Shown piece by piece: positions 52,376 to 62,175 of a stretch of DNA of 64,000 nucleotides; position 1 is the first letter of the stretch, and every line of letters begins with the position of its first letter. The position numbers and the translations under genes were made by a program. The stretch spans positions 83,192-147,191 of the forward strand of contig CALUIN010000002.1 of NCBI GenBank assembly GCA_944320745.1, given 5' to 3'. The stretch is from an uncultured Alloprevotella sp. Its GTDB lineage: Bacteria; Bacteroidota; Bacteroidia; Bacteroidales; Bacteroidaceae. The notes below the pieces were generated by a model. The model worked only from the letters and a program-made list of their open reading frames with translations. It did not search any database and had not been told where the DNA came from.

Positions 52376-53535
52376 GGTTTGCTTTTAAGGGTGATGACAT
52401 TGATTTCAGGCCAAGCGCCCAGACGGAACGGCAGGAGCACCTCTCCCGTGCCGAGGCTGACGTAGAGTTCGCGGCCGCCTTCGCGATAGGCGCCTCCCCA
52501 TTCCTTGTAGAACCATTCGGCAGGGGAGAAACTGCCCACTTTGAACTGCATGCCGTGGGTGTGGCCCGAGAGGGTCAGGTCTATGTCCGTGTCGGGCAGG
52601 ACGGCGCGCCGCCAGTGGGTGGGGTCGTGCGAAAGGAGAATCTTGAAGCAGTCCGGCCCAAGTCCGCGCAGGGCGCGGGGCAGGTCGGCCAAGGCCGGGA
52701 AAGGTGGCAGCCCGTCGTTTTCCACACCGACAATGGCCAGACTGTCTGCCCCGCGGCGGAGCAGGATGTGGTCGTTGAGCAGCAGGCGCCAGCCCATGGC
52801 CTTGTGGTAACTGTGGAGCCGGCGGATGTCGGCCACGCTGTCCGCCGGCGTGGGCCAGGCGAAATACTGCGCGTAGTCGTGATTGCCCATGACCGAGACC
52901 ACTCCGTCCGGGGCCTTGAACTGACGCAGCAGTTCATGGAAGGCTTCCACCTCCTCGGCGTGGTAGTTCACCAGGTCGCCGGTGAATACCACGAGGTCCG
53001 GGCGCTGCGCGTTGACGGAGTCGACGATGCGCCGCACTACGTCGGGATGTCCGCTGAGCGTGCCGAGGTGCAGGTCGGAGAGCTGCACCAGCCGGTAGCC
53101 GTCGAACGCGCGGGGCAGGCGGGCCGAGGAGTAAGTGTGCTCCCGTACGACGATATGGCGGTACCCCTGGGTGAAGCCGTAGACGGAGGCGGCGAAAAGC
53201 GCCGCTCCGCAGGCCCATGCCGTGGCGCGTATGGCGCGGGCCACGCCGCTCCAGCGCCGCAACAGCCATGCCAGGCCGAGCAGCAGGGCGATAACCGTTT
53301 CGGAACAGGAAAACGCAATGGCCCAGCAGAGCAGCGTACCTTTGCACTGGTCTGCCCAGGCGGCGTAGCTCTCGTTAATGGCCAGCGCCGTCAGTCCCAG
53401 AAGCAGCAACACGTTGGGCAAGGCGCAGACCATACGCCATTTCTTGCTCAGTCTTCGCTTCAGGTACAACCGGTCGATGGCCCATATCGGCAAGAGCAGG
53501 AGGATGGCCAGAAAAATGAGGATGCGTAATATCAT
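52372..53535 (-). CDS. Membrane-anchored metallophosphoesterase (YkuE-like)
   Basis: 387 residues. The first 125 contain about four membrane segments. The phosphoesterase domain follows with LVQLSDLHLG, VFTGDLVN, VMGNHDYAQYF, LLSHDPTHW and LSGHTHGMQF, the complete dimetal set. Related enzymes act on UDP-diacylglucosamine or lipid substrates. Encoded between metH activation domain and plsC, so a phospholipid or lipid A role is plausible but unproved. Confidence 0.9.
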   Translation of the reverse strand: MILRILIFLAILLLLPIWAIDRLYLKRRLSKKWRMVCALPNVLLLLGLTALAINESYAAWADQCKGTLLCWAIAFSCSETVIALLLGLAWLLRRWSGVARAIRATAWACGAALFAASVYGFTQGYRHIVVREHTYSSARLPRAFDGYRLVQLSDLHLGTLSGHPDVVRRIVDSVNAQRPDLVVFTGDLVNYHAEEVEAFHELLRQFKAPDGVVSVMGNHDYAQYFAWPTPADSVADIRRLHSYHKAMGWRLLLNDHILLRRGADSLAIVGVENDGLPPFPALADLPRALRGLGPDCFKILLSHDPTHWRRAVLPDTDIDLTLSGHTHGMQFKVGSFSPAEWFYKEWGGAYREGGRELYVSLGTGEVLLPFRLGAWPEINVITLKSKP

Positions 53536-53551
53536 AGGTGTCCGGTTTAGT

Positions 53552-54481
53552 TCATCTTAGATTTCCAGCCAGGAAGCGGCGCAACACTGGGACCGGCAGG
53601 CCACGCCTTTGCGCATAGTCGGCCAGCTGCGTATCGTCGATGGGGCCGATGCTGAAGTGGCGTGCGGAGGGATGGGCCAGCATCAGTCCCGCCACGGCGG
53701 CGTGGGGGCGCATCATGCCCGTCTCGGTCAGGGAAATATCCGCGCGGGAAAAGTCCAGCAGGCGGTCCAGCAGGAAAATAAGGCTCTGGTCCGGCAGCGA
53801 GGGATAGCCCACGGCGGGCCTGCGTCCCTGATAGCGCTCGGCGAAGAGCTCGCCCGGCGCAAGGGCCTCGTCGGGCGCATACCCCCATTCGGCGCGCCTC
53901 ACCTGCTCGTGCATTTTCTCCGCAGCGGCCTCCGCCAGCCGGTCCTTCAGGGTCTGCGCCAGCATTCTGCCGTAGTCGTCGGCCGCCTTAGCCGGCAGGT
54001 CCTCCTCGCCGGCCGCGGTCACGAAGGCGCCTATCGTGTGGGCCACGGGGAACCGTCCGTCCTCTTCCGTCGCCGGCTTGGGGCTGATGAAGTCCGACCA
54101 GCAAAGGCAGACGTCACTGCCCGGCGCGGGCCGCTGCTGCCGCAGGAAGGGGAGGTGTACTTCCTCTCCCGCGTCGGTGAGCAGGCGGATGTCGTCGCCT
54201 TCGGCCCGGGCCGCGAAGAGCCCGAAGCGGCCCCGCACGATCAAGCTGCCGGCGTGCGCCCTCAGCCAGGCTTCGGCGTCGGCAAAGAGGCGTCCCGCTG
54301 CCGCGGCGGCCGGGCGCTCCGCTTCGTCAAAGCGCTCCGTCCAGGCCTGTCGGCAGGCCGGGCAGTGCCCGGCAGCCGCCACTGCCGCAAAGCGTGGCGC
54401 GAACCCCCAGGCATGAAAGAAGTATATCCAATTAATATAGGGGCGCAGCTCTCCGGCGCCGTATGTCACGCTGCGTATCAT
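53552..54481 (-). CDS. Stand-alone methionine synthase activation domain (Met_synt_B12)
   Basis: 309 residues homologous to only the C-terminal reactivation domain of cobalamin-dependent methionine synthase. Visible: YINWIYFFHAWG near the N-terminus, RFPVAHTIGAFV, DRLAEAAAEKMHEQVRRAEWGY, and the AdoMet-binding block GRRPAVGYPSLPDQ (R-P-A-x-G-Y), then TGMMRPHAAVAGLMLAHP. It would reductively remethylate inactive cob(II)alamin on a MetH lacking this domain. It overlaps dihydroorotase by 4 bp. No catalytic MetH modules are nearby. Confidence 0.88.
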   Translation of the reverse strand: MIRSVTYGAGELRPYINWIYFFHAWGFAPRFAAVAAAGHCPACRQAWTERFDEAERPAAAAAGRLFADAEAWLRAHAGSLIVRGRFGLFAARAEGDDIRLLTDAGEEVHLPFLRQQRPAPGSDVCLCWSDFISPKPATEEDGRFPVAHTIGAFVTAAGEEDLPAKAADDYGRMLAQTLKDRLAEAAAEKMHEQVRRAEWGYAPDEALAPGELFAERYQGRRPAVGYPSLPDQSLIFLLDRLLDFSRADISLTETGMMRPHAAVAGLMLAHPSARHFSIGPIDDTQLADYAQRRGLPVPVLRRFLAGNLR

Positions 54482-55818
54482 CGGTCGAAGGTGACCGCTT
54501 CGCCGCGGAAGTCCTCGTCCGTCACGTGCCCGTGATTGTAGACCAGGAAACCGTTGCAGAAAGTTTTCTCAACGCGCCACTGGAACGTGTGGCCCTCCAG
54601 CGGGCTCCAGTTGCAGCGGCTCTCTATGCGGTTTGGCGTCAACGTCCACGGCCGGTGCGGGCGTACCAGGACAAGGTCGGCCTTGTAACCCTCGCGCAGG
54701 AATCCGCGGTTTTCCATGCGGAAAAGCCGGGCTGGTGCGTGACACATCAATTCCACGAGGCGCGGCAACGGGAGGATGCCTTCATCCACCAGTTCCAGCA
54801 TCGCCGGGAGCGAGAACTGCACCATCGGCATGCCCGATGCGGCCCGCGCCGCGCCGCCTGTCTTATCGCTTAAGGCATGCGGCGCGTGGTCCGTCGCGAC
54901 TGTCAGGATGCGGCCGTCGGTGAGTGCCTGCCGCAGAGCGGCGCGGTCCGCCGCCGTCTTGACGGCAGGGTTACACTTGATACGCGCGCCCAGCCGGGCA
55001 TAGTCCTCGTCGCAGAAGAGCAGGTGAGGCAAGCAAGCCTCTGCCGTCACCAGCGCGTCGCCCGGAGTGAAGAGCTCCAGCTCGCGTGCCGTCGAGACGT
55101 GTGCCACATGGAGCCGCGTTCCGAAGCGCCGCGCCAGCTCCACCGCGCGTTCGGTTGAGGCATAGCAGGCCTCGGCCGAGCGTATCTGCGAGTGGAAGCG
55201 CACGTCCGGATCCGGTCCTTCCGTTGCCTGCACTGCCGCCATGTTTGCCGCGATTCTGTGCGGGTCTTCGCAGTGTACCATGATCGGCAAGCGTGCTTCC
55301 TCGAAGATGTGTTCAAGGGCGGCCTCGTCATCTACCAGCATATTTCCCGTCGACGCTCCCATAAAGAGTTTGATGCCGCACACCTTGCGCCGGTCCGCGT
55401 GGCGCAGTTCTTCCGCGTTGTCCGCCGTGGCCCCGATGAAGAATCCGAAGTTCACGAGACTCTTCGCCGTCGCCACGGCGCACTTTTCCTCCAGCGCCGC
55501 GGCCGTAGTGGTGTGGGGCAGCGTGTTCGGCATGTCCATCACGGTCGTCACACCCCCGGCGGCGGCGGCGCGGCTTTCCGAGGTCCAGTCCGCCTTATGC
55601 GTGAAGCCGGGCTCGCGGAAGTGGACGTGCTCGTCAATGACGCCGGGCAGCAGGTAGCAGCCGGCGGCTTCGACTATCGTATCTGAGGGAAGGCCGGGGT
55701 AAACTTCCTCGCCTTCCATGATTTCCTCGATGTGGTCGTCTTCTATGAGGACGGACCCTTTGAAAGAGCGGCCTTCGTTTACCAGGGTCGCGCGATGGAT
55801 AAGCGTACGCTTGTGCAT
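54478..55818 (-). CDS. pyrC: Dihydroorotase (multifunctional-type, PyrC/class I)
   Basis: 446 residues. Cyclises carbamoyl aspartate to dihydroorotate in pyrimidine synthesis. Metal site motifs: IDEHVHFREPGFTHKADW, the Lys in GIKLFMGAS (possible carbamylated Lys), VHCEDPHR, HVAHVST and the late Asp in VATDHAPHAL. These features agree with active class I dihydroorotases rather than inactive paralogues. It starts 72 bp after the GT2 gene and overlaps the next gene by 4 bp. Confidence 0.94.
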   Translation of the reverse strand: MHKRTLIHRATLVNEGRSFKGSVLIEDDHIEEIMEGEEVYPGLPSDTIVEAAGCYLLPGVIDEHVHFREPGFTHKADWTSESRAAAAGGVTTVMDMPNTLPHTTTAAALEEKCAVATAKSLVNFGFFIGATADNAEELRHADRRKVCGIKLFMGASTGNMLVDDEAALEHIFEEARLPIMVHCEDPHRIAANMAAVQATEGPDPDVRFHSQIRSAEACYASTERAVELARRFGTRLHVAHVSTARELELFTPGDALVTAEACLPHLLFCDEDYARLGARIKCNPAVKTAADRAALRQALTDGRILTVATDHAPHALSDKTGGAARAASGMPMVQFSLPAMLELVDEGILPLPRLVELMCHAPARLFRMENRGFLREGYKADLVLVRPHRPWTLTPNRIESRCNWSPLEGHTFQWRVEKTFCNGFLVYNHGHVTDEDFRGEAVTFDR

Positions 55819-55890
55819 TTTCGTCTGTATTATTAGTTCCTTGTGAGTCCGTGGAAGGAGAGGCCCGGTCGGTGTCCGCAGGTGCGGGGG

Positions 55891-56670
55891 CTATGCCTGG
55901 CCGGCCCGGGGCGCGCCCTGCCGCGGCTTGATTTTGCCGAAGAGCGACGCCATCCGCAGCCGGATGACGCCGAAGAGGGCCTCGCCGAAGATGCCCCCGC
56001 TCATTTTGCTCGTGCCCAGTCGCCGGTTCACGAAGATCACGGGCACTTCCTTTATTTTGAAGCCCAGTTTCCAAGCCGTGAATTTCATTTCTATCTGGAA
56101 GGCATATCCCTTGAAGCGGATGGCATCGAGGTCGATGGTCTCCAGCACCCAGCGGCGGTAGCATACGAATCCTGCCGTCGTGTCGTGGGCCGGCAGCCCG
56201 GTGACGCAGCGCACGTACTTCGAGGCGAAGTAGCTCATCAACACCCTCCCCATCGGCCAGTTCACCACGTTGACGCCCGATACGTAGCGCGAGCCTACGG
56301 CCACGTCGGCCCCTTCGTCGGCGCAGGCGGCGTAGAGCCGCGGCACGTCCGCCGGGTCGTGGCTGAAGTCGGCGTCCATTTCGAAGATGTAGGCGTAGTG
56401 GCGCTCCAGCGCCCATTTGAAGCCGGCCAGATAGGCCGTGCCCAGTCCCAGTTTGCCCTCGCGTTCCATCAGGTGCAGGCGGCCCGCGAAGTCGGCCGCC
56501 ATGAGCCGTTTCACGATGTTGGCCGTTCCGTCCGGCGAGCCGTCGTCAATGACCAGCACGTCGAATCCGTGCTCCAGGGCAAATACGGCCCGCAGGATAT
56601 TCTCAATGTTTTCTTTCTCGTTATACGTCGGGATAATCACGACGCTGTCGCTTCTCTCTTTCATGTCCAT
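55891..56670 (-). CDS. Polyprenol-phosphate mannosyltransferase-like GT2
   Basis: 259 residues, Dpm1-like. GT2 motifs: VVIIPTYNEKENIENIL, VIDDGSPDGT, EMDADFSHDP (DxD), VAVGSRYVSGV, and VPVIFVNRRLGTSKMS at the C-terminus. Transfers a sugar (mannose or another hexose) from a nucleotide to polyprenol phosphate. No C-terminal membrane pair, unlike GtrB types. First gene of the operon; ATG 56664 (MKER) is possible. -7 element at 56704-56711. Confidence 0.92.
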   Translation of the reverse strand: MDMKERSDSVVIIPTYNEKENIENILRAVFALEHGFDVLVIDDGSPDGTANIVKRLMAADFAGRLHLMEREGKLGLGTAYLAGFKWALERHYAYIFEMDADFSHDPADVPRLYAACADEGADVAVGSRYVSGVNVVNWPMGRVLMSYFASKYVRCVTGLPAHDTTAGFVCYRRWVLETIDLDAIRFKGYAFQIEMKFTAWKLGFKIKEVPVIFVNRRLGTSKMSGGIFGEALFGVIRLRMASLFGKIKPRQGAPRAGQA

Positions 56671-56703
56671 AATTGCGTAAGGTCGTTAGCACGGAGTGCC
56701 TGG

Positions 56704-56711
56704 CAAAATTA
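56704..56711 (-). promoter_or_regulatory. -7 promoter element for the six-gene GT2-pyrC operon
   Basis: TAATTTTG on the minus strand, 34 bp before ATG 56670. Confidence 0.55.
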
Positions 56712-56807
56712 GAAAGAAATCGCGACATAGCGCTTTTTCTCCGCCGATTTTGCCGTGCCTCCCTGCCGCGGGCTTCGGCCCTGCGTTGCAGCCGTCCCTG
56801 TCCGCCG

Positions 56808-56891
56808 GCGCGGGGCTAAGGCGCGTCGCTACGGGGATAGGGCGCGTCGCTACGGGGCTTAGCCCCGTTTTTGCCGGGCTAAGGCCCGGGG
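56808..56891. repeat. 21-nt modular repeat, locus 8 (4 units)
   Basis: Four exact 21-nt units (starts 56808, 56829, 56850, 56871) with cores GCGGGGCTAAGGCG, ACGGGGATAGGGCG, ACGGGGCTTAGCCCC and CCGGGCTAAGGCCC. It lies in the 488-bp divergent gap 56671-57158, which otherwise holds only the two promoters. Confidence 0.85.
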
Positions 56892-57085
56892 CGCGGGGGG
56901 TGCGGCGGGGCGCGGACGGGGCGACACCCGGCGGCTGCGCTGACACTCCGCGGCATCACCGTTCGCGGCCTCGCGGGGCCGGGATAAATCGCTGTCGGGA
57001 GTGGAATGACGATATTTGTGCCGATTTTAATTATAAAGATTAAAAATGTGTTGCGTCGGTTTAAGTCTTTTACCCAAATATGGTG

Positions 57086-57117
57086 ATTGCCGGTCCGTGT
57101 GGTTCTGCCGAACTTTG
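57086..57117 (+). promoter_or_regulatory. Promoter of the xusABC-like operon
   Basis: ATTG (57086-57089), 20 bp, GAACTTTG (57110-57117): one mismatch in each box. Start codon 42 bp downstream. No Fur-type operator was recognised. Confidence 0.5.
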
Positions 57118-57158
57118 CACTCCGAAAGATTCAAATCATCATTGTTAATATTCCAGAC

Positions 57159-59564
57159 ATGACTACAACACAGAAAATCCTTTCGCTTCTCGCCGCCTTC
57201 CTGCTGGTGTGCGTGCCGCTCCGGGCGCAGTCCGGGCAGCCGGCAACCGTCACCGGAAAAATCACGGCCGACGGCGAGGGCGCCGTTACTTATGCTGCGG
57301 TCTATCTGAAAGGAACGGCCCGCCGAGCCGCGACCGACGACGAGGGGCGCTACCGCCTCCAGGTTCCCGCGGGCAGCTACGAACTCATTGTCACCGCTAC
57401 GGGCTACAAGGGGGCGCAGCGGAGCCTGAGGCTGCGCGCCGGGGAGCGCCGGCAGCTCGACGTGCGCCTGGAGCCCAACGAGCAACAGCTGGGCGAGGCT
57501 GTCGTCACGGCCGGAGCCGTGGACCGCGTGAACCGCTCTGCCTTCAACGCCGTTGCCGTCGATGCCTCCGCGCTTCATAACACCACGCAGAACTTGAGCG
57601 ACGTGCTGGCCAAGGCGCCCGGCCTCAAGCTGCGCGAGTCCGGCGGCGTGGGTTCGGACATGCAGTTCATGATGGACGGCTTCAGCGGCCGCCATGTCAA
57701 AGTATTCATCGACGGTGTGCCGCAGGAGGGCGTGGGCGCGGGCTTTGGCCTCAACAACATTCCGGCCAGCTACGCCGAGCGCATCGAGGTGTACCGCGGC
57801 GTGGTGCCCGTGGCTTTCGGTACGGACGCACTGGGCGGCGTGGTCAACATCGTCACCGGCCGCCGGTCGCGCCCCTGGCATCTGGACGCCTCCTATTCCT
57901 ATGGCTCGTTCAATACGCACAAGTCCTACGTGAACTTCGGCCAGACGTTCCGGAGCGGGCTGATGTACGAGGTCAATGCTTTCCAGAACTATTCGGACAA
58001 CAGTTACCATATAGACACCCCTGTGGAGCACTTCATGCCGGACGGCAGCTCGTCGCTCGACGCCACGCGCGTGGAGCACGTCAAGCGCTTCCACGACACG
58101 TACCACAACGAGGCCGTCTTCGGCAAGGTGGGCTTCGTGGGCCGTTCCTTTGCCGACCGCCTGGTCCTGGGCTTCGGCTATACGCATTTCTACCAGGAAA
58201 TACAGAACGGCGTCATCCAGAAGGTGGTCTTCGGGCAGAAGTTCCGCCAGGGCCATTCGTTCATGCCCTCGCTGGAGTACCGCAAGCGCGACCTCTTCGT
58301 GAGCGGACTGGACGTGACGGCAACGGCGAACTACAACGCCAACCGCACGCACAACGTGGACACGGCCACCTACCGCTACAACTGGCTGGGCGAGAGCCTC
58401 TACATGAAGGGGCAGGCCGGCGAGCAGTCCTACCAGGATGCGCACTACGACAACGACAACTGGAGCGCCACGGCCACGGTGAACTACCGTCTGGGCAGCC
58501 GGCATACGTTCACGCTCAGCCACGTGGCCAACACCTTCCGCCGCAAGAACCAGGAGGCCTTCGGCACAAGCGGCTCGTCCGCCGAGGCCGAGGCCATCGA
58601 CAAGAAGACGCGGAAGAACATCACCGGCCTGTCTTACCGCTTCCTGCCTTCCCGCGCGTGGAACTTCACCATCTTCGGAAAGTATTACAACCAGAGCAAC
58701 TCCGGGCCGGTCTCTCAGTCGGAGAGCGGGACGGATGACTACGTGCGCCTCTCCAAGCGGGTCAGTGCCTTCGGCTACGGCGCGGCGGGCACCTGGTTCC
58801 CCCTCAGGGGCGTGCAGGCCAAGCTGTCCTACGAGAAGGCCTACCGCCTGCCCACGACCGACGAGCTCTTCGGCGATGAGGACCTGGAGCTGGGACAGAT
58901 CGGTCTGAAGCCCGAGCATAGCCACAACCTCAACGTGAACCTGAGCTACTCCGGCCGCTGGGGACGCCACGGGCTCTACGCCGAGGGCAGCTTTGTCTAC
59001 CGCGACACGAAGGACTACATACAGCGCAGCATAGGCACCTACAGCGGCAACCGTACCTACGCCTCTTATGAGAATCACGGAAAGGTGCGCACGAAGGGCT
59101 TCAACCTGTCCGCGCGCTACACCTGCGGCGAGTGGGGCAGCGTCGGCGCGAACTTCACCCAGATGGACGTGCGCGACAACGTGAAGACCATCGGCGGAAA
59201 CACGGCGCAGGCCAGCCTGACCTATGGCGCGCGCATGCCCAACCTGCCTTACCGCTTCGCCAACGTGGACCTGTCGCTCCACTGGCCGGGCCTCTTCGCG
59301 CCGGACAACCGCCTCACGCTCACGTATGACAACCTTTACATGCACAGCTTCCCGCTCTACTCCGAGGCCCTGGGCGACCCGTCGACCAAGAGCGTCGTCC
59401 CGACACAGTTCTCCCACAACCTGACGCTGACCTACAGCGTGGCCAAGGGGCGGTTCAACTTCTCGCTGGAGTGCCGCAACTTCACGGACGAGAAGCTCTA
59501 CGACAACTTCAGCCTCCAGAAGGCCGGCCGCGCCTTCTACGGCAAGGTGCGTGTCAGCCTCTGA
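57159..59564 (+). CDS. xusA: TonB-dependent receptor, XusA-like
   Basis: 801 residues. Signal peptide ([18 protein letters not shown]), a carboxypeptidase-regulatory-like domain (about 30-105; [23 protein letters not shown]), the plug ([22 protein letters not shown] to [10 protein letters not shown], about 140-240) and a 22-strand barrel. The following DUF4374 lipoprotein and PepSY protein make this the XusABC arrangement, known in B. thetaiotaomicron to take up enterobactin-type siderophores. The gene name is given by this context. ATG 57159 follows a promoter by 42 bp. Confidence 0.88.
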   Translation: MTTTQKILSLLAAFLLVCVPLRAQSGQPATVTGKITADGEGAVTYAAVYLKGTARRAATDDEGRYRLQVPAGSYELIVTATGYKGAQRSLRLRAGERRQLDVRLEPNEQQLGEAVVTAGAVDRVNRSAFNAVAVDASALHNTTQNLSDVLAKAPGLKLRESGGVGSDMQFMMDGFSGRHVKVFIDGVPQEGVGAGFGLNNIPASYAERIEVYRGVVPVAFGTDALGGVVNIVTGRRSRPWHLDASYSYGSFNTHKSYVNFGQTFRSGLMYEVNAFQNYSDNSYHIDTPVEHFMPDGSSSLDATRVEHVKRFHDTYHNEAVFGKVGFVGRSFADRLVLGFGYTHFYQEIQNGVIQKVVFGQKFRQGHSFMPSLEYRKRDLFVSGLDVTATANYNANRTHNVDTATYRYNWLGESLYMKGQAGEQSYQDAHYDNDNWSATATVNYRLGSRHTFTLSHVANTFRRKNQEAFGTSGSSAEAEAIDKKTRKNITGLSYRFLPSRAWNFTIFGKYYNQSNSGPVSQSESGTDDYVRLSKRVSAFGYGAAGTWFPLRGVQAKLSYEKAYRLPTTDELFGDEDLELGQIGLKPEHSHNLNVNLSYSGRWGRHGLYAEGSFVYRDTKDYIQRSIGTYSGNRTYASYENHGKVRTKGFNLSARYTCGEWGSVGANFTQMDVRDNVKTIGGNTAQASLTYGARMPNLPYRFANVDLSLHWPGLFAPDNRLTLTYDNLYMHSFPLYSEALGDPSTKSVVPTQFSHNLTLTYSVAKGRFNFSLECRNFTDEKLYDNFSLQKAGRAFYGKVRVSL

Positions 59565-59610
59565 TCCAGACTTTAATACATCCATTCAAACCATTAACCC
59601 CTTAAGAATC

Positions 59611-60984
59611 ATGAGTAGAAAATCCTTACTTCTTTCCGGAGGCCTTACGGCCCTCTTTGGCCTGACTACGGCCCTGACCGCCTGCAGCGACGACGGTACC
59701 GGGCAGCCCAGTCCCACTCCCGCCCCCACGGGCGACTACGTCATCGGCGCCGCGGGCAACGATGCGAACTATCTGGTCACCGCCCCGGGCCTGGAGTCCG
59801 GCGACGTGTCCATCACCGCGAACGGCTACGAGACGCCGTCCGGCACGCAGTGGGTGTTCTACGGCGACCAGTACCTTTACCGTCTGCAATACAATCAGGG
59901 CAGCGCCGGCGTCACCACATCGTACTATCGCAACAGCGACGGACAGGTGACGGCCCGTCCCAAGGAGTACACCATCAACAACCGGTTTACGACGTTCGGC
60001 ATCTTCGGCAAGTACATCATCACCGCCGCCCCGGTGAATACGGACCGCGCCGATGCGGCGGGCAACCTGCAGAAGGGCCTGGCCCTGACGTTCCTCGACG
60101 TGGAGGCGGAGACCACGCGCAGCAAGGTTATTGACAGCGAGAACTTCCTGGGCAACGGCGAGTACGTCAATTTTGCCGGAATCCTTGAAGCCAACGGCAA
60201 GCTCTACACGGCCGTCATCCCGATGGGGCTGAGCACCTACGGCTCGGCCTACGACGGCGGCCGCTGGGTGCGCTACCCGGACCTCGTGAAGACGGAGGAC
60301 GGCGGCAGCAACAGCAGTTCGTACAAGAAAGGCGAACTCCAGTGGACGCAATATCCCGACGAGGCCTGGATCGCCATTTTCGACGACGAGAATTTCGAGA
60401 ACCCGCGCCTCATCCGGACGGACAAGATCAGCTACGCCTGCGGACGCAACCGCTCGCAGTACTACCAGACCACGTGGGCGGCGGACAACGGCGACGTCTA
60501 TGTCTTCTCGCCCAGCTATTCCAAAATCATGGACGACGCGCGCCAGCAGACCACGCTCCCCGCGGGCGTAGTGCGCATCAAGAGCGGCGCGTCGGACTTC
60601 GATCCGGACTATTACTTCAATATCGAGGAGGCTGCCGGCGGACAGTCCTTCCTGCGCTGCTGGCACATCACGGCCGACTACTTCCTGCTCCAAATGTACA
60701 CGCAGGGCATCAACAGCAAGGCGCAGGGCGCCACGCGGCTGGCTATATATAAAGGAGAGGACAAGAGCTTCCGCTACGTCACGGGGCTGCCGTCGCCGGA
60801 CGTCATCTCCTCGTTCGGCACCACGCCTTACAGCGAGGGCGGCATGGCCTATGTGAGCGTTTCCGTGACGGACGGCGCACAGCCTGCCATTTACAAGATA
60901 GACCCTGCTACGGCCACCGCAACCAAGGGACTCACCGTCCAGGCGGAGTCGGTCAACGCAGTGGGCAAACTGCTTAGCCGCTAA
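59611..60984 (+). CDS. xusB: DUF4374 surface lipoprotein, XusB-like siderophore-binding protein
   Basis: 457 residues from [25 protein letters not shown], a lipoprotein signal with Cys25 followed by SDDG, compatible with surface export. The mature protein has repeated beta-strands of a propeller ([61 protein letters not shown]), as in DUF4374. Its homologue XusB binds ferric siderophore at the cell surface for XusA. 46 bp after xusA. Confidence 0.88.
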   Translation: MSRKSLLLSGGLTALFGLTTALTACSDDGTGQPSPTPAPTGDYVIGAAGNDANYLVTAPGLESGDVSITANGYETPSGTQWVFYGDQYLYRLQYNQGSAGVTTSYYRNSDGQVTARPKEYTINNRFTTFGIFGKYIITAAPVNTDRADAAGNLQKGLALTFLDVEAETTRSKVIDSENFLGNGEYVNFAGILEANGKLYTAVIPMGLSTYGSAYDGGRWVRYPDLVKTEDGGSNSSSYKKGELQWTQYPDEAWIAIFDDENFENPRLIRTDKISYACGRNRSQYYQTTWAADNGDVYVFSPSYSKIMDDARQQTTLPAGVVRIKSGASDFDPDYYFNIEEAAGGQSFLRCWHITADYFLLQMYTQGINSKAQGATRLAIYKGEDKSFRYVTGLPSPDVISSFGTTPYSEGGMAYVSVSVTDGAQPAIYKIDPATATATKGLTVQAESVNAVGKLLSR

Positions 60985-60990
60985 GGAGCC

Positions 60991-62091
60991 ATGAGGCGTT
61001 TCATGCGTAAGCTCCATCTGTGGCTCGCCGTCCCGTTCGGTGTGGTCGTCACGCTCGTGTGCCTCAGCGGCGCCGCCTTGGTGTTCGAGGACGAGATTAC
61101 CGCCCTGTGCCGGCCGGAATTGTACCGCGTGGACGCGGCCGGGCGCCAGCCGTTGCCTATGGACCGCGTGGTCGGCGGCGTGCAGCGTACCCTGCCGGCG
61201 GGCACGGGCATTGCGGGTGTGAGCATTCCCGCCGACCCGTCCGCTCCGTGGCGCGTCAACCTGACGCAGCCGCGGCGGGCCTGGGTGGCCGTGAACCCGT
61301 ACACGGGCGAGGTGCTGGGTCGCGGCGGGCGGTTGCCGTTCTTCAGCTTCATGTTCCGCCTGCACCGCTGGCTGCTCGGCGATGCGGGCTCCGTGGGGAA
61401 GATGGTGGTCGGCCTCTCCACGCTGGCCTTTGCCGCGGCACTGCTCACGGGGCTGGCCCTGTGGTGGCCGCGGCGCCGGGGGGCCTTGCGCCACGCCCTG
61501 ACGATACCCGTGCGCCGGGGGCTGCCGCGCTTCTGGTTCGGCCTGCACAATGCGGGCGGCTTTTATGCCTGCCTGCTGCTCCTGGTCATGGCGCTGACGG
61601 GGCTCACGTGGTCCTTCGGCTGGTACCGCTCGGCCTTCTATGCCCTCTTCGGCACCCAGCCGCCCCAGCGCCACGGGGCAGGCGGCGGACCGTCGGCCCG
61701 CCGCGACGGAGCCGCCCCGCGGCCTACGGACTTTGCGCAATGGCAGACCGTGGCCGACGAACTGCGGCGCCTTCATCCGCACGGCGGGACCATCTCCTTG
61801 AAGGACGGCGAGGCCACGGTCGCCCTGCGCGCGCTGGGCAACAGCCGGGCGACGGACCGCTACGCCTTCGACCCCGCGACGGGGCGCATGGAGCTCGTGA
61901 GCCGCTACGCCGACGCCCCGCCGGCGGACAAACTGCGCGGCTGGATTTATTCGGTCCACACGGGCACTTGGGGCGGACTGGTCACGAGGGCACTCTATTT
62001 CCTGGCCGCGCTCCTGGGCGCCACGCTTCCACTGACGGGCTATTACCTGTGGTGGCGCCGCCTCCGCCGCCGCGGCCGACGCGCTGCGTGA
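60991..62091 (+). CDS. xusC: PepSY-domain inner-membrane protein, XusC-like reductase
   Basis: 366 residues with four membrane segments (about 11-33, 137-158, 189-211 and 333-353), PepSY_TM fold: N-terminal RKLHLWLAVPFGVVVTLVCLSG, LHRWLLG, FGLHNAGGFYACLLLLVMALTGL and IYSVHTGTWGG; the His pairs may bind haem. Such proteins are thought to release iron from siderophores by reduction. Starts 6 bp after xusB. Confidence 0.88.
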   Translation: MRRFMRKLHLWLAVPFGVVVTLVCLSGAALVFEDEITALCRPELYRVDAAGRQPLPMDRVVGGVQRTLPAGTGIAGVSIPADPSAPWRVNLTQPRRAWVAVNPYTGEVLGRGGRLPFFSFMFRLHRWLLGDAGSVGKMVVGLSTLAFAAALLTGLALWWPRRRGALRHALTIPVRRGLPRFWFGLHNAGGFYACLLLLVMALTGLTWSFGWYRSAFYALFGTQPPQRHGAGGGPSARRDGAAPRPTDFAQWQTVADELRRLHPHGGTISLKDGEATVALRALGNSRATDRYAFDPATGRMELVSRYADAPPADKLRGWIYSVHTGTWGGLVTRALYFLAALLGATLPLTGYYLWWRRLRRRGRRAA

Positions 62092-62134
62092 GCCGCAGGG
62101 CGGCCCCGTGCCTGTGCCGGATGCCTTTATGCTG

Positions 62135-62175
62135 ATCCCCCGCGTCGACGGACTTGCTTCCGCGGCGCGGGGGAT
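62135..62175. other. Hairpin after the xus operon, and unexplained gap
   Basis: Perfect 10-bp arms (ATCCCCCGCG and CGCGGGGGAT), 21-nt loop, no T tract; possibly a weak terminator. The remainder of the 405-bp gap 62092-62496 holds the ffh promoter and a small inverted repeat CCTATCTT/AAGATAGG (62381-62406). I see no gene in 62180-62370. Confidence 0.45.

Noticed and set aside
57000-57158. Cobalamin riboswitch before the TonB receptor
   Set aside because: The leader is only about 35-45 nt after the promoter and no B12-box was found; downstream genes indicate siderophore uptake.
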